Source: Prorocentrum cordatum (Eukaryota > Sar > Dinophyceae > Prorocentrales > Prorocentraceae). Taken from it: a DNA stretch of 64,000 nt. The notes under the pieces are model-generated. The model had not been told where the DNA came from. It searched no databases and saw only the letters and a program-made list of their open reading frames with translations. The DNA is taken from contig CAUYUJ010016303.1 in NCBI GenBank assembly GCA_963575745.1, forward strand, positions 221,772 to 285,771, written 5' to 3'. Made by a program: the position numbers and the translations under genes. Every line of letters begins with the position of its first letter. The first letter of the stretch is position 1. Of this stretch, positions 8,411 through 18,086 are shown piece by piece.

Positions 8411-11400
8411 TCATTTCTTATGAAGTTGAGCGTCAGGCTTGGCCAACCTTAGGTTTCTGACAGCAGCTCTCGCACTGGAACTTAGATCGTTAGAAGTGAC
8501 ATAAAGACGGAAGCGCATATTGTGGTAGATGTTGAAGGCCACTGCCAAGGTTTCAATGTGTTTGAGGTCGGGGAGCCGAAGCCCCAGGCGGTCAGGGAGG
8601 AGTGGCTGCATCTCATATCCCAATGCTTGGTACACCGCAGTCCAAAGCGGACGGCATCGCATGTAGTGGTATTGTCGATCTGCATGTCCTCGACACCCGA
8701 AGATACATGGTCGAGAGCCTCCAGCATACTTAATACGCGTAGCGGTGAGCCATCCAGAGCAATAAGTTTTGATAACCGGCATGGCCCAGCTCATAGGCAC
8801 CAGTGAGAGAAGATCACCAATCTTTGTCCAGGCCACTCGATCCAGAAACGGCTCTCATTCATGTACATATTTCAATAGCCGTCGCTGCACCAGCAAAGCA
8901 AGAGGGACAGGCGTGGTTAGCATCTCCCGAAGTGCTCGTGTGGCAGCACGTTGCGGCTTGGGCTTCCTGTCGTTAACTTGGAGCTCCTGGGCGATGGCCT
9001 GCGCGCACGTGTCATTGATCTCGGGCGGATAAGCCGCCTCTCTGCCAGATTGCAGAACCGATGCATAACCCAGCAGGAGCGACGGGGATTGCCAGTGCGT
9101 GCCCGTATGGTCAAGCGCATCTCCTCGCGCCCGTGTCGCCGCCAGTGGCGCATCATCAAACTGGCCTTCCATGAGGGAGTGTCTCCATTCGGACTCCAGC
9201 CGTCGGAAGCGCTCAAGAATGGTAGTGCGATTAGAGAACGTGACTAGCGCGGCTCGAGCATAGGCAGCAGCGCACGAATGGAGCAACAGTGGGATATGAG
9301 GGCCTCCCCATTCGCCGATCTGGGCCCAACCTGCCGAGGTGAGCATGCCAAGAGGGGCTCTGAAGACCTGCGCCAGAATCCCCAGTTCCAGAGCAGCGTG
9401 CCGTTGAGGGAGCGGAACAAATTGGGCCACGTAGGAGACCACAGAGAACACCCTGGAGGAGTACAGTACACCATTAATACTAGCCGGGGCAGCCTCAGAC
9501 CCAAGTAAGCGAGCCCGCAATTTGAGCTTCTGCAGCGGGGCGAGCCACTGCATGTCAATCGTGACGGCGGGGCCCAGCAGGAGGCCCAGGTAGAGGATCT
9601 GAGAGGTCGCTTCGAAGGCGCTCCAGGCAGGGACGAGGCGTTCCACAAGAGACATAGTGTGGAGCTGGAGGGGCTCGGAGAACTCCGCCTTGAGCGGGAC
9701 GATTTTGCACTTAATGTGTTTAAGCTTCAGCCCTGTGAGACACTCAGTGACCGCCATCACATCATACAGAACTTGTAGGTGCTTTGCTTCATACACAACC
9801 GCCCCAATATCATCAGCACGCGCCCGAGCGATACCATATCCAGGAGTCTCCAGAGTATCTTCCAGCGCACAGAGAAAGGGGGCTGTGCCGAGGGCGTATA
9901 GGCTCCCTGAGAGCCCACATCCTTGGATAATCCCAGATCTCAGCCAGTATATAGGGATGATCTGGCCAGCGTGGGCCACGACTCCTTGAATAGCGAGGTA
10001 CAGCCACGAGAGGAACCACATGAGAGGCCCAGGGAGCCCAAGCTTATTCATCAGCATCAGCAGGTATTCTTGGGAGAGACTGGGGAACGCCTGGCCATAA
10101 TCAAACGAGATCAAGAGGGGGTCGCACAGGTCAGAACGAGGGTGAGCCGCGGCTAGCCTTCCAATGCCGTCAAGTTCGATCACATTGTAACCGAAGTTAC
10201 GGCCGACTACAAACCCTCTTTGCGAGCGGGGGACCACCTCCTCCACCACTTTCCGAAGCGAGCGATTGACGACAGAACTCATGATTTTCAGGTCGGTGTT
10301 TCGGAGTCCCAGCACCCGAATTTTGTCAGCAGACCGCGTACAGCCTCCAGAGGCTTCGTCTTCTTCCTCCGAACCTTTGGGCAAGAAGGCCTGCAGCGCG
10401 ACACTCGCGGCATCGAAGAGAGTCCCACCACTGAGCACCCAGTCGGGAGAGTTGCACAGCACGTCGACGCAGCACTCAGAGGCATTCCAAGCTGCATATG
10501 GGATGCCGTCCACCCCAGGTGCGGAGTGCCGTGCACCTCGCACAGCACGACGTATAGCAGCTTTGGTAGGAGGTGGGACTTCGCAATGGATGGGGACATT
10601 CAGGCGATCCTGGAGGTAGGCCTCTATGCGGGGGGCTGGGACAGAGCCTCGGGAGAAGACGGGGCGCCAGTAAGTACTCAAAGCTTGGAAACGATCTTCA
10701 GGGGAGTGGGATAAGACAGGTCCTGTCCGCACCTTCTGCAAGATGAGACGGCGAGAGAAGGGGGCCCAGATGGCCGCCTTCCGTTCCAGAAGCTGCTGGC
10801 GACGGCGGGTGGAAAGAGGGCGATGAGAGGCAGAGAGACCTGCGACATGATCAGCATTGGCTTGCAGTTCTTTTTCCAGAAGCCGCATGTGGACTCCGTC
10901 TGACCACAGATGAAATGATTCAGGGTGTCGAAGGCGAACTTGTGAGCCTTCAATGTGCAGTGCGTCTGACGCCCACTGCGATGTCGAAATAAGTCGCCGA
11001 GCCAGCGGAGCATCTTGCCTCCATACGGCACGAGCGCAGCTGCGGGCCACGATGATCGCCGTCTCATCACTCTCCGCCTTCAGCGTGAAGAGCACGTCAC
11101 GCACCTCCCGCGCAGCTTCTTTGAGCATCTCTTTGAAATGCTCCTGATAAATAGAGCCAGCATGCGCATCAATAGCGTTCTGGCCATCAGCAACCATCCC
11201 CTCGATACGCTTCTTGAAGAGCGGGTCCAGGAAGATGTGCCGCGGGATAGCCTGTTCACCCCGAGGCCTGTGATGTCGCTGGCGCAACGTTGTCACCAGC
11301 GCAGCATGATCAGATATTTGAGCACGAGACAAAGCCTCTGGCTCCCCAACTGTGGTGGATTCAGCATGGACTTGACACGTCATCCACCCAGGAAGTGAGC

Positions 11401-12115
11401 AAAAGAACCTGTCGATGCAACTCACCGAGTTGGTGTGCTTCGTATAATGTGTAGCCGCCGACGAAGAAACCTCAAGTAGAGCCCCCAGAGAGCGTAGCCA
11501 ACGGGCAGCTTGGGCACGATGATTCCGAGGATCTGATGCACGCGCAGGAAGTGGGCGATGAAGCACAAGGGCTTCGTCGGGGCCGAAATTCAGGTCGCCC
11601 TGCACAATAACCAGGTGGTGAGTGGGGTCAGACGCCGCCGCGACCCGATACTTGTCAATCTGCTCACAGACCCTGTCCACCTGGGTGCTCGTGAGGCCGT
11701 GGTTGTGAATATTAAAATGCGTCAGCTGAAGGCCACGTCTATGCACATCAACTTGTAGGACCCTTCCTGGGATGAGCGGCGTGGCACAGCTGGACGTAGC
11801 TCCGTCAAGAGCAAGTCGAGGAAGAATGGTAGCGACACCTCCAGCACCCGATCCCCCTTGATCAGCTGCACAAAACGAGGCGTGGACTACGGCATGGGAA
11901 TGGGCCTGAAGCACGAATTGCTCCAGTTGGACACGATCGGCATGAACTTCTTGCATCGCCAGCACTGTGGACTGCAAGTGAATCTGCTGTAGATATCGTA
12001 ACTTGGGAATGGCCTTCGCGCCTTGGTACTGCAGGAGCGCACGCGCGTTCCAGGTAGCGCATCTCAGAGCAGAGCCCCCATCTCTAGCTTGAGGAAGGTT
12101 GAACATCTGTAGCAT
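8411..12115 (-). CDS. LINE ORF2: APE endonuclease - reverse transcriptase - zinc knuckle, one in-frame TGA
   Basis: Non-LTR retrotransposon polyprotein that would nick target DNA and prime cDNA synthesis there. The ATG at 12115 lies four bases after the ORF1 stop (TGA-CGAG-ATG), an arrangement suited to reinitiation. Residues 15-275 form an APE-type endonuclease: TWNAR (Asn23), QEVH (Glu56), GDLNF (173-177) and SDH (268-270). The RT spans about 510-800: FDYGQAFPS (671-679) carries the first catalytic Asp, followed by IQGCGLSGSLYA. The catalytic pair lies in RADDIG, so Arg-Ala replaces the usual Phe/Tyr-x before the two Asps. An in-frame TGA (8857-8855, after KYVHE) splits off the last ~145 residues, which still hold a knuckle-like CIFGCRG...YHYMRC. 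Otherwise the frame is intact over 3.7 kb, so this is a young copy. Confidence 0.85.
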
Positions 12116-12119
12116 CTCG

Positions 12120-13418
12120 TCAAAGGCACCACTGCGGAGGTGGCGGTGGTGCAATGGTGGATTGGACCAGCTCACGGATCTCGTGCTTGGCGATGCCGAT
12201 TTCATTGAGGCCCTCGTCGTTGTAGCGGATGTCAAAGGGCTGGTCGTCAGGTTGGGCGGCGAGCTTGAGGATGTGCGTCCACCCGCATCGTAGGACACCA
12301 CGCTCCCTGTCCACAACCCAGCGTCCGTCGTATTTGCCAGCCATGGCTGTGCGTAGCTTCCTGAGCGCCATTTCTGTTTTGATCTGCTTTGGGTTTTTGT
12401 CTGGTCCGAGATGGAGCCGAGCAGGAGCGGATCCTGAGACCTCAGCTTCGAAGATACGCCATTCATCATTCTGCCTGAGATTGGATAAGACTTTGTTGAC
12501 ATATTTGGAAGCCAGCCCCACACTGCCGTTGAAAGAGACCAGGTACCTTCTACTTGGCATCGGTCCAGTGGACTTGATAGAGTATGATGAGGCGTCCAGG
12601 CCCAGTTCCGACAAGAAAGGGGTAAGTGATGCCCGCACAGAGTCGATCCCGACCATCTTCGTAGCCATTGCGACGACAATCGAGGGGTCTTCAGCGCGAT
12701 CGAAGGAGGGCGGAACTGTAGGAGCCTTCTCGGAGCGTTTGGCGACCATGAGTTCGCTGCGGAGCTGCTCCATCTGCTGGCGCAGGTTGGCGAGGTCCGC
12801 AGTGTGCTTCTCCACATCAATAGAGAGCGTGTTGACATGTGAGCCGAGCGCGTCGATCTTAGACTGTAGGCCGCGGTGAATGGAGTCAATATGCGGGCGG
12901 ACTGTGGCCATAATCTGCTGGTCGATTTCTTTCGGCTGGGCGGTGATCTGCACTCGCAGCGATTCCAGTGTGTCAAGAATAGATTTGTTTGAAGATTGCA
13001 CCGTTGCTCCGACGGTAGATCCCACAAGAGATTCCAGTTCGGATCGTAGTTCTCCGAATTGTTCAGCGACTGCGTTAGCTGCAACGTGTCTGATATAGTC
13101 ATCATCATATTGGGGCTGCTGCGGCGGATGTAGGGCGGGGTCACGATGGGCACCAGCAGGAGAAGAACCAGGAGTACACTGAGAATCACCACGACCACCG
13201 AACAGAGCGGAGCCAACAGCCCCTGCTGCGCGGGCGGCCATGCCAGCAACACCCTTGCCACCGGAGTTGCCACCCTTGCCGTCCTCAGTGCGCAGGTATT
13301 TGTGCTCGGGCGAGCCACGGTCTTGACGGTCAACCGCCTGGTCATCTTCAGGAAAGGTGGGCATGTCGTCGAGCTCCTTGGCCACCATGGCGAGCGAAGC
13401 AGCGTCTGGGAGTCCCAT
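12120..13418 (-). CDS. LINE ORF1: coiled-coil, RNA-binding-type protein
   Basis: Start chosen at the ATG at 13418 (MGLPDAASLAMVAKELDDMP), because the open frame upstream begins only with GTG. Layout: an N-terminal Gly/Ala-rich stretch; then a long helical region of roughly 150 residues with heptad-like spacing (from VAEQFGELRSELESLVG through LRQQMEQLRSELMVAKR), probably a coiled coil for oligomerisation. A compact C-terminal domain follows, with RRYLVSFNG...YVNKVLSNL and RLHLGPDKNPKQIKTEM, which resembles the RRM-like, nucleic-acid-binding part of LINE ORF1 proteins in this lineage. It ends Pro-rich at TGA 12122-12120, four bases before the ORF2 ATG. Expected role: coat the element RNA in the RNP. 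The assignment rests on position and fold-like pattern, not on an invariant motif. Confidence 0.75.
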   Translation of the reverse strand: MGLPDAASLAMVAKELDDMPTFPEDDQAVDRQDRGSPEHKYLRTEDGKGGNSGGKGVAGMAARAAGAVGSALFGGRGDSQCTPGSSPAGAHRDPALHPPQQPQYDDDYIRHVAANAVAEQFGELRSELESLVGSTVGATVQSSNKSILDTLESLRVQITAQPKEIDQQIMATVRPHIDSIHRGLQSKIDALGSHVNTLSIDVEKHTADLANLRQQMEQLRSELMVAKRSEKAPTVPPSFDRAEDPSIVVAMATKMVGIDSVRASLTPFLSELGLDASSYSIKSTGPMPSRRYLVSFNGSVGLASKYVNKVLSNLRQNDEWRIFEAEVSGSAPARLHLGPDKNPKQIKTEMALRKLRTAMAGKYDGRWVVDRERGVLRCGWTHILKLAAQPDDQPFDIRYNDEGLNEIGIAKHEIRELVQSTIAPPPPPQWCL

Positions 13419-13573
13419 GGCGCCAGCACCGCTCGACAGCACAGGAACGGGAAATGCCTCCGTTTACCCGTGGAGGCGAGCGACAGGATGAGGAAGAGAT
13501 TCTGCCAGACCGCAAAGGGTCTTGCCAGCCGCGGACTAGCGGTATCCACTTGTTCCCCTGTGGAACCTGGCAT

Positions 13574-13595
13574 CTTGAGCCAAAATGGCTACGGT
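13574..13595 (-). other. Genomic copy of the dinoflagellate spliced leader (dinoSL)
   Basis: Read on the minus strand, these 22 bases match the known dinoSL at every position, with A as the variable first base (ACCGTAGCC, then ATTTTGG, then CTCAAG). The next three bases (13573-13571) are ATG. In a true SL RNA gene the leader would be followed by a GT donor, so this is a retroposed leader from a trans-spliced mRNA and not an SL gene. It marks the 5' end of the LINE transcript that was copied back. Confidence 0.93.
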
Positions 13596-13687
13596 GGGAG
13601 GAGGAGGAGGAGGAGGAGGAGGAGGAGGAGGAGGAGGAGGAGGAGGAGGAGGAGGAGGAGGAGGAGGAGGAGGAGGAGGAGGAGGAG
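13596..13687. repeat. GGA microsatellite abutting the spliced-leader copy
   Basis: About 30 uninterrupted GGA units that begin one or two bases beyond the dinoSL. On the LINE strand this is a TCC array directly 5' of the leader. Confidence 0.95.
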
Positions 13688-13890
13688 GGGGGGGCGAGCG
13701 AGAACGCGAAGGCCTCCCCCGGAAGGCCGCGGGATTCCTCTCGGCAGCCCTCGCGCCTCCCGAGAGGTGAGCCTCGCGCCTGCGGGGAGGGCGCAAGACG
13801 CTCAGACACCTCTCGGAAGGCCGGGGGGGCTCCCGAGCCCTCCGAGGGGGCCTTTTTCTCCTTCTCGCACCCACCCCCTCGCTCGCCGCC
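13688..13890. mobile_element. TIR-G element, copy 1 (GC-rich variant)
   Basis: The right end (CCCCCTCGCTCGCCGCC at 13874-13890) matches the right end of the element at 30701-30893. The left end (GGGGCGAGCGAGAACGCGAA) is a poorer match. The interior shares the palindrome-rich GGCCTTC...GAGAAG style of the other copies, but with many A/T to G/C changes. Confidence 0.55.
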
Positions 13891-15020
13891 GACACCTGGG
13901 TCATGCCGAGTGGCCCCTGGCCTGCGGTTCCAGGCGCCGGGGCCAAGCCCGCACGGGCTCTCGCTCGGCTGCAGTGGCTTCTTGACGCCCGCCGTAGATT
14001 TCAGGAATCTGGCATGCAGCCTGCGGTTTCAATTGTGGCTGCCCATACCCTCGCCCCCTGCTCTGGCCCCACCCCCCACGAGAGAAGGGCAGGATCAGAC
14101 ATGTGGGTGGAAAGCGGGGGTCGCCGACCCTGACTCGAATCAGCTACTGGCAAGGCCCCTAGCAGCGAAAACTTCAGGTGAGTCCTTTCATTTCCTTGTA
14201 GTACCTCGGGCTGGTGAAGGGCGCAGCGTTAGGGAAAAACATACAAATCATTCGCGCTCACGGGACACCGCTGACTCTAGATGAGGTTCACGGGCGTATC
14301 CCGCAGTTGGAATGCGCAATAAATGCACGCATGCATGCATAAACGAGAAAGGTGGACTGCGATCCAACGCTTACCCGGCACCATGACGACAGAAGTGGCA
14401 TACTACGTTTTCGAATAGATGCAACAAACACTAGTGGAGCTGCCGCCACACACTGGTTGTTATCATCTGCACATGCCCGCGCTTCCACATTGCACGACCA
14501 CGCAAACAATGTACCAAACGATGGACCCAGCTGCCAGAGCTTGCTCGCACGAAACGATCCATCGCCTGCTCCATAAGCTGACCTGCCCCCGACGCAGATT
14601 GCAACACAATGCTTCAGCTACATGCTATTGATCTGCAAGTGTCAGCCTCCGTCGAGCCACCTCTCCTTCAACGCCCAGATGTACTGCACCCGCCATCTGT
14701 CTGCCTCCTGCCCTTCCTCTTGACTGTTTTGCCGACCTCGCTGGCCTTGGGTCAAGAAGACACTGCGAGGGAATCCACAGAAGGGTGCGCCCGAGAGAGG
14801 AAGGTACTCGACGAAGTCGTCGATTACCGAGTGCCAGGCCTGGCTCTCGTCGTACGTCGAAAGGTCGGGGGGCACCTCGCCCATCTCCTCTCCCAGCCCC
14901 GCTCGCACTCCTCCTCCTCAGGGGCCGCCCGCCCCAGTCCCCCGCCCGAAGACGTTACCCTTCAGTCAAAGATGGCTTCAAGAGGGCAGAGGAGACGCCG
15001 ATGAGCGGAGACAGATCGGA
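13891..15020. other. No gene seen
   Basis: About 1.1 kb without a convincing ORF, RNA gene or tandem array. The base composition drops to near 50% GC around 14290-14620, unlike the flanks. Confidence 0.5.
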
Positions 15021-15215
15021 GGCCTGGAAATTGGCACCAACACCAAGACAGAGGGTTGCCTCCACAGGGGGAATATGATCCTAGATTTTCGGTGTTGGTG
15101 GTATTAGTTCGGCCACCTTGGAAGCCATAATATTACCACCATCACCGAGATCGGGATCATTTTCCCTCGGTGGAGGCACACCGCCGATATTGGTGTTGGT
15201 GTCAACCTCTAGGCC
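15021..15215. mobile_element. TIR-I foldback element with ~85-bp arms
   Basis: A near-palindrome. The left arm starts GGCCTGGAAATTGGCACCAA and later contains GATTTTCGGTGTTGGTGGTA. The right arm ends TGGTGTTGGTGTCAACCTCT followed by AGGCC, and contains TTACCACCATCACCGAGATC. The arms are about 80% complementary over most of their length with only ~20 bp between them. Non-coding; a foldback or MITE-like element, and only one copy was seen. Confidence 0.75.
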
Positions 15216-15327
15216 AGCGATCCTGGAAGGGGCCGCTTGCAGGGCTACGCCTGGAGGATCCCTAGGCTCTGTGACGGGCTCGAAGCCGTCCGAACGGGCC
15301 ATGGGACGCGTCAAAGGGCTCTAAGAC

Positions 15328-15486
15328 TAGGTCGGGCACGTCCCCCTACAAGCGGATTTGGACGGACAAATTCAAATACGCTAAAGATTCTCACAAACAT
15401 AGTCAAACATAATTAAAAAACATCGTCCCCATACAATGGTTTGCCTATGTTGGATATTCCTCCTGTAGAGGGACAGGCCCGACTTA
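15328..15486. mobile_element. TIR-A element, copy 3 (10-bp TSD)
   Basis: 159 bp. The left end is TAGGTCGGGCACGTCCCCCT and the right end is GAGGGACAGGCCCGACTTA. The decamer GCTCTAAGAC occurs exactly at 15318-15327 and 15487-15496, a clean target-site duplication. The interior is AT-rich (many AAACATA and AATTAAAA runs). Confidence 0.92.
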
Positions 15487-15514
15487 GCTCTAAGACCATC
15501 GCGGAAGCTGTTCG

Positions 15515-15790
15515 ACGCATGTTGGCAGGTCCGTCTCTGAGGTCTCGCGAGGCCGTTGTGGAACTGCCTTCGGCAACCCTTGGAAGCTCTTGGACGCATG
15601 TCGGCGGAAGCTCTTGAACGCATGTTGGCAGGTCCGTCTCTGAGGTCTCGCGAGGCCGTTGTGGAACTGCCTTCGGCAACCCTTGGAAGCTCTTGGACGC
15701 ATGTCGGCGGAAGCTCTTGAACGCATGTTGGCGGGTCCGTATTTGAGGTCTCGTGAGGTCGTTGTGGAACTGCCTTCGGCAGGCCTTTGG
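15515..15790. repeat. 103-bp tandem repeat, 2.7 copies
   Basis: Units start at 15515, 15618 and 15721 with ACGCATGTTGGC. Units 1 and 2 are almost identical; the third is partial and carries several substitutions. Each unit contains GAGGTCTCGCGAGGCCGTTG. The minus strand stays open and translates to repeated RETSETDLPTCVQELP-like peptides, which I regard as incidental. Confidence 0.92.
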
Positions 15791-16537
15791 GAAGCGGCCA
15801 AGAGGGGGGTGTTTTTCTGAAGGGGGGGTGCAAATCATGACCGGCGGCACGTGCGCGGCCCAGCGGGGGGGGCCAGGGACGTTATACGAGACAAGACGAG
15901 GCGCCACGACACCTGGGGAATACTGTCATGACCCCCGCCACGAGATCCACCCCCCCCTAGTCATCACCCCCCTCTTCTCCGCCCCCGAGGACAGCCGCTC
16001 GGACTCGGCGGGGGGCCCTCGGCCGGGAGGGCCCTGAGGGCCCGCCCCGCCCGCGGGGTGCCTACCGGCCCCGCCCGGCGCACCCGGGGCGCCCCGGGGG
16101 CGCCCCGGGGCGCCCCGGGCGGGGCCACAGCCCCCCAGGGGCCACGAGAGCCTGCTCCCCCCCCCAGGGAGCGGAGGTGGCAGGAGGAGAGGGGGGGGGG
16201 AGGGGAGGGGGGGAGGGGGAGGATAGGATAGGACCGATCGCGAAGCGACGTAACATGACCCAACCACCACCCAAGCCATCTGCTCGGGTTGAATTAGGCT
16301 GAGGATCCTCCCCGAACATTGCAAGGGACGGACCAGGACGCAGAGGGGAGGGGACGAAGGGGAGGGGGGAGCTAGGGGAGTAGGGGGGAGGGGGAGGAGG
16401 AGGTGGGCGGGCCCGTCTCTCGGGCCTCGGGAGGCCGCTGCGGACCTGCCGACTCGGCCCGCCTCGGGGGCCGCCTCGGCGCTCTCCCGGTCGGGGACGG
16501 GGGCCCTCGCCGGACCCCTCCTCTCGGGCTCCAGGGC

Positions 16538-16846
16538 CAGGCCGGGCGTGTCCTCCTGCGGGCGGACGTCGGACGACAAAGGAAGCACAACAGATGCTCA
16601 AACATACACCCTGCGAAATGCTTAAGAAATCATGGGGTAAGAAATTCATAGTCTCAGAAATTGAATAAAACCCAGAACTTCTATCAAAATCTTGGGATTT
16701 ACATTGAAACGGTAAGAATAATCGAGACTCTGGCCGAAAACTTCGGTTTTCTTAAGCATCGCATGAGGTGTACTCAAGACTGGTCGAAAAATCGTCCCCT
16801 GGGCATGTTTTGTATGTTACTCCTGCAGAGGGACAGGCCCGACTTG
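16538..16846. mobile_element. TIR-A element, copy 4, carrying a nested TIR-B
   Basis: The left end is CAGGCCGGGCGTGTCCTCCT and the right end is GCAGAGGGACAGGCCCGACT. At 309 bp it is about twice the usual length because TIR-B copy 1 (16605-16772) lies inside. Removing TIR-B leaves about 141 bp, the normal TIR-A size. The left end is GC-shifted relative to the other copies. Confidence 0.8.
16605..16772. mobile_element. TIR-B element, copy 1 (nested)
   Basis: 168 bp. The left end is TACACCCTGCGAAATGCTTA and the right end is TAAGCATCGCATGAGGTGTA, its imperfect reverse complement. The interior is AT-rich, with AAATCATGG and TAAGAATAATCGAGAC. About 85-90% identical to 35106-35274. Confidence 0.85.
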
Positions 16847-17228
16847 ATTCTATGACCGGGGCCTTAAAAACGTGCAGGGGCCGAAAATAAGCGGAGGAGC
16901 GCTGCCCTGCGCAACAAATCAGTTCGGATTTCGTTCTTCTGAACTCTCTGGCCAAATCTGCGGCTTCCGCTCAAGGTGAGCTTCTTCCTTCTCTCCACGC
17001 CGCTAGCCTGGGACTCCTTCCTTCCCCCGCGTCGCGATGCGTCGCTTCCGTCCTGTCTTCTCTTTCTCCTCGGCATCGCCTGCACACACAAATGGGTCGA
17101 CGCCCCAGAAGTGACCGCTCCCGCGGGAGGCGCGTGGTTGAGAGGCGACCAAGGCTGCGGAACCGCGGCGAAGGGCTCCAGGCTCCACCGCGTCGGCACT
17201 TGCACGCCCACGCCCGCGGAGAACAAAC

Positions 17229-17373
17229 GGCCGACGATCCTCACCTCGCCATCGCTCGGACGTCCATTCCCTGTTTATTTTTTTGTTCCGTGCGTGGCTT
17301 TTTCGCCAAATGATCAAGGATGCTCCTCGATGGTCCTCGCCGACAAAAAAAACGCACAAGTCCGAGCGATGCC
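17229..17373. repeat. Dispersed repeat TIR-F, copy 1
   Basis: Contains CGCCATCGCTCGGACGTCC near the left and GTCCGAGCGATGCC at the right, an inverted pair. The similarity to 26624-26747 starts further left (GCCGACGATCCTCACCT), so the true ends are unclear. This copy has an extra ~24-bp AT-rich stretch. A part of the left segment recurs at about 17459. It is flanked by two direct copies of a ~100-bp GC-rich segment (17150-17240 and 17380-17470). Confidence 0.65.
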
Positions 17374-17519
17374 GAGACCGAGGCTGCGGAACCGCGGCGA
17401 AGGGCTCCAGGCCCCACCGCGCCGGCACTTCCACGCCCACGCCCGTGGAGAAAAAAACGGCCGACGATCCTCACCGTGAGGCCGTCTCTGGCGATCTGCC
17501 AGCCGCGTGGAACGATAAC

Positions 17520-17694
17520 GGAAGGGGAACTGGGGCACACAAGTAAATACACACACACATAACAAGATTCCCCCTCTTGTCCCACATTTTCTCTGGGCTC
17601 CTGTCTTCCCCCCCCCCCCACTTCCCATGCTTCCCCAGATTTTCTGGGGAGTCGACGATTCATTGTGTCTGTGCGTTTCCTTCCCCTCCCGATC
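17520..17694 (+). mobile_element. DR1 element, copy 2
   Basis: Diverged copy: starts GGAAGGGGAACTGGGGCACA and ends CCCCTCCCGATC. It keeps the two CTTCCC/ATTTTC blocks and CATTGTGTCTGTG. The flanking trinucleotides are AAC and AGC, a 2-of-3 match. It shares the CCCGATC end with copy 5, suggesting a subfamily. Confidence 0.8.
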
Positions 17695-17878
17695 AGCGCG
17701 CGGCGCGCCCCCGACAGCAGGCAGATCCACGCGCGTCGGAGGGCGGGGGCGCCGGGCGGGGCCGCCGGGGCGGCGCGGCAGCCGAGACCAGCGAGGGCCC
17801 TCGGAGCAGCTCCGGCGAGGCGGGGCCTGCGAGGGCAGCCCGGAGCCCGAAATCGAGGGCACCATCCAGAACTCATTA

Positions 17879-18055
17879 CTCCAGATTTCGTAATGGAAGG
17901 GAGGGGGTCTCATTTCGGGGGGGTCTCTTCCAGGCTGTCTTGGAGGGCCTGGGGGTCTGGGGACGAAGTTTTGGAGGGTTCTCCCACGGGGGGGGGTCTG
18001 GAATGGCTTGTCTTGGAGGGTCCAGACCCCCTCCCCTTTCTTACGAAATCTGGAG
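17879..18055. mobile_element. TIR-E element, copy 1, inserted in a coding-like segment
   Basis: 177 bp. The left end is CTCCAGATTTCGTAATGG and the right end is TTACGAAATCTGGAG; the arms extend with AGGGAGGGGGTCT and AGACCCCCTCCCC. It is preceded by TA and followed by GA. The flanks (GAAATCGAGGGCACCATCCA on the left, CACGAGAAGGTCGAGTGGAC on the right) occur without the element at 18340-18402, which therefore shows the empty site and suggests a TA target duplication with one base changed. Confidence 0.88.
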
Positions 18056-18086
18056 GACACGAGAAGGTCGAGTGGACTGGAGCTTC

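Noticed and set aside
13574-13595. An SL RNA gene
   Set aside because: The leader is followed by ATG and retroelement sequence, not by the GT donor and the structured intron part of an SL RNA.
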